17,360 nt of DNA from contig JBHEMU010000017.1 in the NCBI GenBank assembly GCA_046262415.1, forward strand, positions 1-17,360. The letters run 5' to 3'. This document shows, piece by piece, positions 15,109 through 17,360 of the stretch. The position numbers and the translations under genes were made by a program. The notes under the pieces are model-generated. The model ran no database searches and was not told where the DNA came from. It saw only the letters and a program-made list of their open reading frames with translations. Positions within the stretch are counted from its first letter, which is position 1; the number at the start of each line of letters is the position of its first letter. The stretch comes from JACDAS01 sp046262415. GTDB taxonomy: Bacteria; Actinomycetota; Thermoleophilia; Gaiellales; Gaiellaceae.

Positions 15109-15486
15109 ATGAACGTCGTCAGCCTGATCGGCAACCTCGCCACGGACGTCGACCTGAGGGATCTCGGGCCGGAGCGCCGCGTCGCGAACTTCCTGGTCGC
15201 CGTTGACCGGGTCGGGGCTGAGGGTGCGGACTTCATCGCCGTCTCCGCCTGGAACAAGCAGGCCGAGGCGTGTCACCGGTATCTGGCGAAGGGCCAGCGC
15301 GTGGGCGTGGACGGCCGCCTGCGGAGCAGGTCGTGGGAGGACGGCGACGGCAAGCGGCGAAGCGCGGTGGAGGTCGTCGCGAACCACGTCGAGTTCCTCT
15401 CCCCGCGCGCGGGAGGCGCGCCGGCGACGGCCGGGGAGCCCGCTCCCGCGGACGACATCCCCTTCGCGGAGGCGGCGATGCCCTGA
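15109..15486 (+). CDS. ssb: Short single-stranded DNA-binding protein (SSB paralogue)
   Basis: 125 aa. The OB fold covers residues 1-~105: MNVVSLIGNLATDVDLRDLG, VANFLVAVDR, DFIAVSAWNKQAEACHRYL, GQRVGVDGRLRSRSWED and VEVVANHVEFL. The tail is only ~20 residues and contains DDIPF, the SSB tip that recruits partner proteins, but it is followed by AEAAMP and so is not at the very end. It is shorter than a typical housekeeping SSB (~150-180 aa), which suggests a secondary SSB for repair or DNA uptake. ATG 15109 is chosen for its strong ribosome binding site. An inverted repeat upstream suggests specific control. Confidence 0.9.
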   Translation: MNVVSLIGNLATDVDLRDLGPERRVANFLVAVDRVGAEGADFIAVSAWNKQAEACHRYLAKGQRVGVDGRLRSRSWEDGDGKRRSAVEVVANHVEFLSPRAGGAPATAGEPAPADDIPFAEAAMP

Positions 15487-15496
15487 GAGAGCCCCA

Positions 15497-15502
15497 TACA
15501 AT
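15497..15502 (+). promoter_or_regulatory. -10 box of the Nif3-like gene
   Basis: TACAAT, a near-consensus -10, ends 7 nt before GTG 15510. Transcription would then begin at the start codon, giving a leaderless mRNA separate from ssb. No clear -35 is seen. Confidence 0.5.
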
Positions 15503-15509
15503 CGCGGCC

Positions 15510-16253
15510 GTGGCCGCGCGGGACGAGATCGTCGCCTACGCGAACGGCTTGCTCGAGGTCGAGCGGTTCCCGGAGTTCGCCCCCGCCGGGCTCCAGGTCA
15601 CGGGCGCGCCGGAGGTCGAGCGGATCGTCTGCGGCGTGTCGGCCTCGCGCGAGCTCTTCGAGCGCGCGGCCGCGGCTGGCGCTCAGCTGGTGCTCGTCCA
15701 CCACGGCGTCATCTGGCGCAACGAGCCGCGCGTCGTCGACGCCCGCATGAAGGGACGCCTCCAGGCGCTGTTCGACGCGAACCTCAACCTGGTCGCCTAC
15801 CACCTCGCGCTGGACGCGCACCCGGGGGTCGGGAACAACGCCGTCCTCGCCCGAGCCCTCGGCGTCGAGGTCGAGCGGCCGTTCGCCGAGATCGGCGTGG
15901 GCGGACGCCTGCAGGAGCCCGTGGAGATGTCGGCCTTCGTCGAACGCGTCCGCGCCTGCCTCGGCAGAGAGCCACTCGTGTTCGCGCACGGGCCCGGCGA
16001 GGTCGAGACGGTCGCCCTCTCGTGCGGCGGCGGCGGCGAGCACCTGATCGAGGCCGCGCAGGCGGGCTACGACCTCTTCCTCACCGGAGAGCCGGAGGAG
16101 CCGGCGCTGCATACCGCGCGCGAGCTCGGCATCCACTTCGTCGCGGGCGGCCACCACGCCACCGAGCGGCTGGGGGTCCAGGCGCTCGCGGCTCACCTGG
16201 CCGAGCGCTTCGACCTCGCCTGGGAGTTCGTCGATCTGCCCAACCCCGTGTGA
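15510..16253 (+). CDS. Nif3-like dinuclear metal-centre protein
   Basis: 247 aa, the normal short form of the NIF3/YbgI family. Metal-site motifs: LVLVHHGVIWRN (HH), AYHLALDAHPGVGNN (equivalent of HTxLD...GGxN) and GGHHATERLG near the C-terminus. NIF3 proteins form toroidal hexamers with a two-metal site; GTP cyclohydrolase-type or general hydrolase roles have been proposed, but the physiological function is unsettled. GTG 15510 gives the family N-terminus (RDEIVAYANGLLEVERFPEF) and has a -10 box 7 nt upstream in place of a Shine-Dalgarno. It follows ssb by 23 bp. Confidence 0.9.
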   Translation: MAARDEIVAYANGLLEVERFPEFAPAGLQVTGAPEVERIVCGVSASRELFERAAAAGAQLVLVHHGVIWRNEPRVVDARMKGRLQALFDANLNLVAYHLALDAHPGVGNNAVLARALGVEVERPFAEIGVGGRLQEPVEMSAFVERVRACLGREPLVFAHGPGEVETVALSCGGGGEHLIEAAQAGYDLFLTGEPEEPALHTARELGIHFVAGGHHATERLGVQALAAHLAERFDLAWEFVDLPNPV

Positions 16254-16275
16254 CGGCCCCGGGCAAAGGGGGGCA

Positions 16276-16304
16276 TTGCACCCGTCGGGAACCCCGATTA
16301 TGCT
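16276..16304 (+). promoter_or_regulatory. Promoter of the leader / small HTH gene
   Basis: TTGCAC (16276-16281), a 17-bp spacer and TATGCT (16299-16304). The predicted start (16311-16312) coincides with an ATG at 16312. The -10 hexamer is the same as in front of the antitoxin and copA genes. Confidence 0.6.
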
Positions 16305-16311
16305 TCGTGCG

Positions 16312-16341
16312 ATGAGCGACCTGGGAGGGCGGGCCCGATGA
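16312..16341 (+). CDS. Putative leaderless leader peptide (MSDLGGRAR)
   Basis: A 9-codon ORF plus stop begins where transcription is predicted to start. Its TGA (16339-16341) overlaps a second ATG (16338) by ATGA; that second ORF (39 codons) runs through the terminator and into the downstream gene. Placement between a promoter and an intrinsic terminator is typical of attenuation leaders. There is no run of one amino acid to hint at a regulator. Coding is inferred from position only. Confidence 0.35.
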   Translation: MSDLGGRAR

Positions 16342-16407
16342 TTCCCGCCAGCGAACTCGAAGCGGCTGCCACCAGCCCGTGCGACAGAGCCTGTCGCCGG
16401 GCTTTTT
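16328..16407 (+). terminator. Leader stem-loop and intrinsic terminator (possible attenuator)
   Basis: A first hairpin pairs GGCGGG (16328-16333) with CCCGCC (16344-16349). The terminator pairs AGCCCG (16374-16379) with CGGGCT (16398-16403) and GCGACAG (16381-16387) with CTGTCGC (16391-16397), with loop AGC and one bulged T, followed by a T run to 16407. It lies after the promoter and before the 55-aa gene, so it would stop most transcripts unless relieved. Alternatively the unit makes a short terminated RNA of about 95 nt. Confidence 0.8.
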
Positions 16408-16434
16408 CGTGGACCGGAAAGGGGAGCACAGACG

Positions 16435-16602
16435 ATGCCGAATCACCTGACGCCTGAGGAGCTGTCGAAGGAGCTTGGGATCGAGCGCCAGGAGGTGATC
16501 CGGGTCTGCGTGCAGGAGGGCGTACCCATCTACCAGGGCAAGATCGACAAGACCCTCTTCCAGGCTCAGCTCCGGGCGCTCGGCGCCCTCGAGCAGCGCT
16601 GA
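16435..16602 (+). CDS. Small helix-turn-helix-like protein (55 aa)
   Basis: ATG 16435 has AAAGGGGAG (16418-16426) at 8-nt spacing. The sequence LTPEELSKELGIERQEVIRV resembles the first two helices of a helix-turn-helix or MerR-type N-terminus, where ELSKELGIERQEV would be helix-turn-helix. The rest (GVPIYQGKIDKTLFQAQLRA) looks like a short wing and a closing helix. I cannot assign a named family. It may be a DNA-binding or protein-binding regulator of unknown target. Expression appears gated by the upstream terminator. Confidence 0.75.
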   Translation: MPNHLTPEELSKELGIERQEVIRVCVQEGVPIYQGKIDKTLFQAQLRALGALEQR

Positions 16603-16614
16603 CCGGCGCCTCGG

Positions 16615-16695
16615 GCTGACCTCAGGAGCGCGGGCTCGCCCGTGCTCCGTCTGAACCGACGCACGAGCGCATCCGGGTAGAGGCCCGGGCTCTAG
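16615..16695 (+). repeat. Dispersed palindromic repeat, copy 2
   Basis: This copy is in opposite orientation to 10391-10470 and aligns with it over ~80 bp. The hairpin GGAGCGCGGGC-TC-GCCCGTGCTCC occupies 16625-16648 and the fully conserved 21-bp block 16661-16681. It lies 12 bp past the stop of the 55-aa gene and ends about 23 bp before the presumed IS left end. There is no T tract, so it is not a standard terminator. Confidence 0.75.
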
Positions 16696-16739
16696 TAGCT
16701 GACGTGCCTCAACACGTTGTAGACACCTGAGGAGTACAT

Positions 16740-16795
16740 CCGGGCCTCCTTCGAGGCTGTGGGTCTGCCAGGACTCACTCCCGAAGGAGGCCCGG
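16740..16795 (+). promoter_or_regulatory. Hairpin sequestering the transposase ribosome binding site
   Basis: CCGGGCCTCCTTC (16740-16752) is perfectly complementary to GAAGGAGGCCCGG (16783-16795), with a 30-nt loop. The right arm contains the Shine-Dalgarno AAGGAGG (16784-16790) and ends at the base before ATG 16796. Transcripts that enter from outside would fold and hide the site, a known protection strategy of several IS elements. Confidence 0.8.
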
Positions 16796-17360
16796 ATGCA
16801 GCACCGTAACGCCCGTCTCGGACTTGCCGGCCGGCACGCGCTCGTGCTCGATGTCGATGCCGGCTGCTCGCGCAGGGAGGCCGCCCGCCGCCGCGGCGTC
16901 TCCCCTTCGACGGCTTGCAAGTGGTGGCGGCGCTGGAGCGGCGCCAGCGAGACAGGAGCGGCTGAGCCTCTCCTGTCTCGAGGACCGCTCCTCGCGCCCG
17001 CACCGCAGCCCGCGCCGGCTGGCGGCAGCAGCCGAGCGGACGGTCTGCGCCGTGCGCCGCCGCTCCGGCTGGGGACCGAGGTTGATCGCCGGCGAGACCG
17101 GCCATCCGCACGCGACCGTCTGGCGCGCGCTGCGGCGGGCCGGCATCTCCCGGCCGCCGAGGCCCGCTCGCGAGCAGGTCGTCCGCTACGAGTGGCCCTG
17201 CCCCGGCGAGCTCGTCCACCTGGACAGCAAGCGCTTCTCCCGCTTTAGTCGTCCCGGCCATGCGCTCACCGGCGACCGGCGCCGCAGCGGCAAGGAGAAG
17301 CGGATGGCGGTCGGCTACGAATGGGTGCACTCGCTCGTCGACGACCATTCCCGCTTCGCC
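16796..17360 (+). pseudogene. IS481-family transposase, frameshifted and cut by the window end
   Basis: ATG 16796 starts MQHRNARLGLAGRHALVLDV and an HTH (SRREAARRRGVSPSTACKWW) typical of IS481 transposases. After WRRWSGASETG the reading moves by one base near 16953-16960, where an extra base in GACAGGAGCG fits. The next frame gives SCLEDRSSRPHRSPRR, SGWGPRLIAGETG, then the catalytic core PGELVHLDSKRFSRF (first Asp) and YEWVHSLVDDHSRFA (second Asp), open to the window edge. The catalytic Glu would lie downstream. The frame break suggests inactivity unless it is a sequencing error; IS481 members normally use a single ORF. Confidence 0.85.

Larger units (their letters stand above)
16718..17360 (+). 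mobile_element. IS481-family insertion sequence, left part (continues beyond the window)
   Basis: The element is recognised by its transposase. Its left boundary is estimated at the TGTAGACACC near 16718, since IS481-type ends often start with TGT. The right end and target duplication lie outside the window, so the boundary is tentative. Between this end and the transposase lies a 13-bp hairpin that encloses the ribosome binding site. Confidence 0.65.

Noticed and set aside
16312..16407. T-box or known metabolite riboswitch in the leader
   Set aside because: I looked for the T-box AGGGUGG core and for common riboswitch cores and found none. The leader is short.
16338..16457. 39-codon ORF starting MIPASELEAA across the terminator
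   Set aside because: No ribosome binding site of its own, it runs through a strong terminator and overlaps the next gene. Mentioned only as a possible part of an attenuation device.

Overview
The window is high-GC, gene-dense DNA from a bacterium that looks actinobacterial. Supporting signs are strong G/C bias at third codon positions, GTG starts, 4-bp stop/start overlaps, several genes that appear leaderless, and a CsoR/CopA copper locus. A deep-branching actinobacterial class such as Thermoleophilia is my inference from protein flavour and is not proven. No rRNA, CRISPR array or phage region is visible.

Layout. 1-111: tail of an unidentified CDS. 180-1130 (-): secreted P-domain protein with a structured leader, divergent from 1287-2273 (+), a CaiB/BaiF CoA-transferase. 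2306-2865 (+): MazE/MazF-type toxin-antitoxin pair. 2892-4419 (-): nitrilase-superfamily amidohydrolase coupled to a HAD phosphatase that carries a one-base frameshift. 4443-4575: degraded MFS N-terminus. 4743-5905 (+): arsenic pair arsR-arsM. 5951-6919 (-): LysR regulator, divergent from 6971-8988 (+), a persulfide-dioxygenase-like hydrolase coupled to an MFS transporter. 9048-10394 (+): DUF4396 membrane protein with a duplicated His-rich domain, behind a CsoR-type operator. 10496-11493 (+): unidentified membrane protein with a frameshift. 11494-14796 (-): copper operon copA-csoR-BNR protein, with a second CsoR-type operator. 14896-14969 (-): tRNA-Pro(CGG). 15109-16253 (+): short SSB paralogue and Nif3-like protein. 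16254-16602: promoter, leaderless mini-ORF, intrinsic terminator and a 55-aa HTH-like protein. 16718-17360: left end of an IS481-family element with a frameshifted transposase.

How the parts fit. The centre is a metal and sulfur stress island: arsenite methylation, probable persulfide oxidation with export, and copper efflux. Two near-identical CsoR palindromes, one before the DUF4396 protein and one before copA, predict a single copper regulon split over two transcription units. The most novel-looking items are the leader/terminator before the 55-aa protein, an ~80-bp palindromic repeat present twice in opposite orientation, the copper-linked DUF4396 fusion, and the structured leader of the P-domain gene.

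Four reading-frame breaks, each explained by one base, occur in otherwise well-conserved genes. Assembly or read error must be excluded before calling them pseudogenes.
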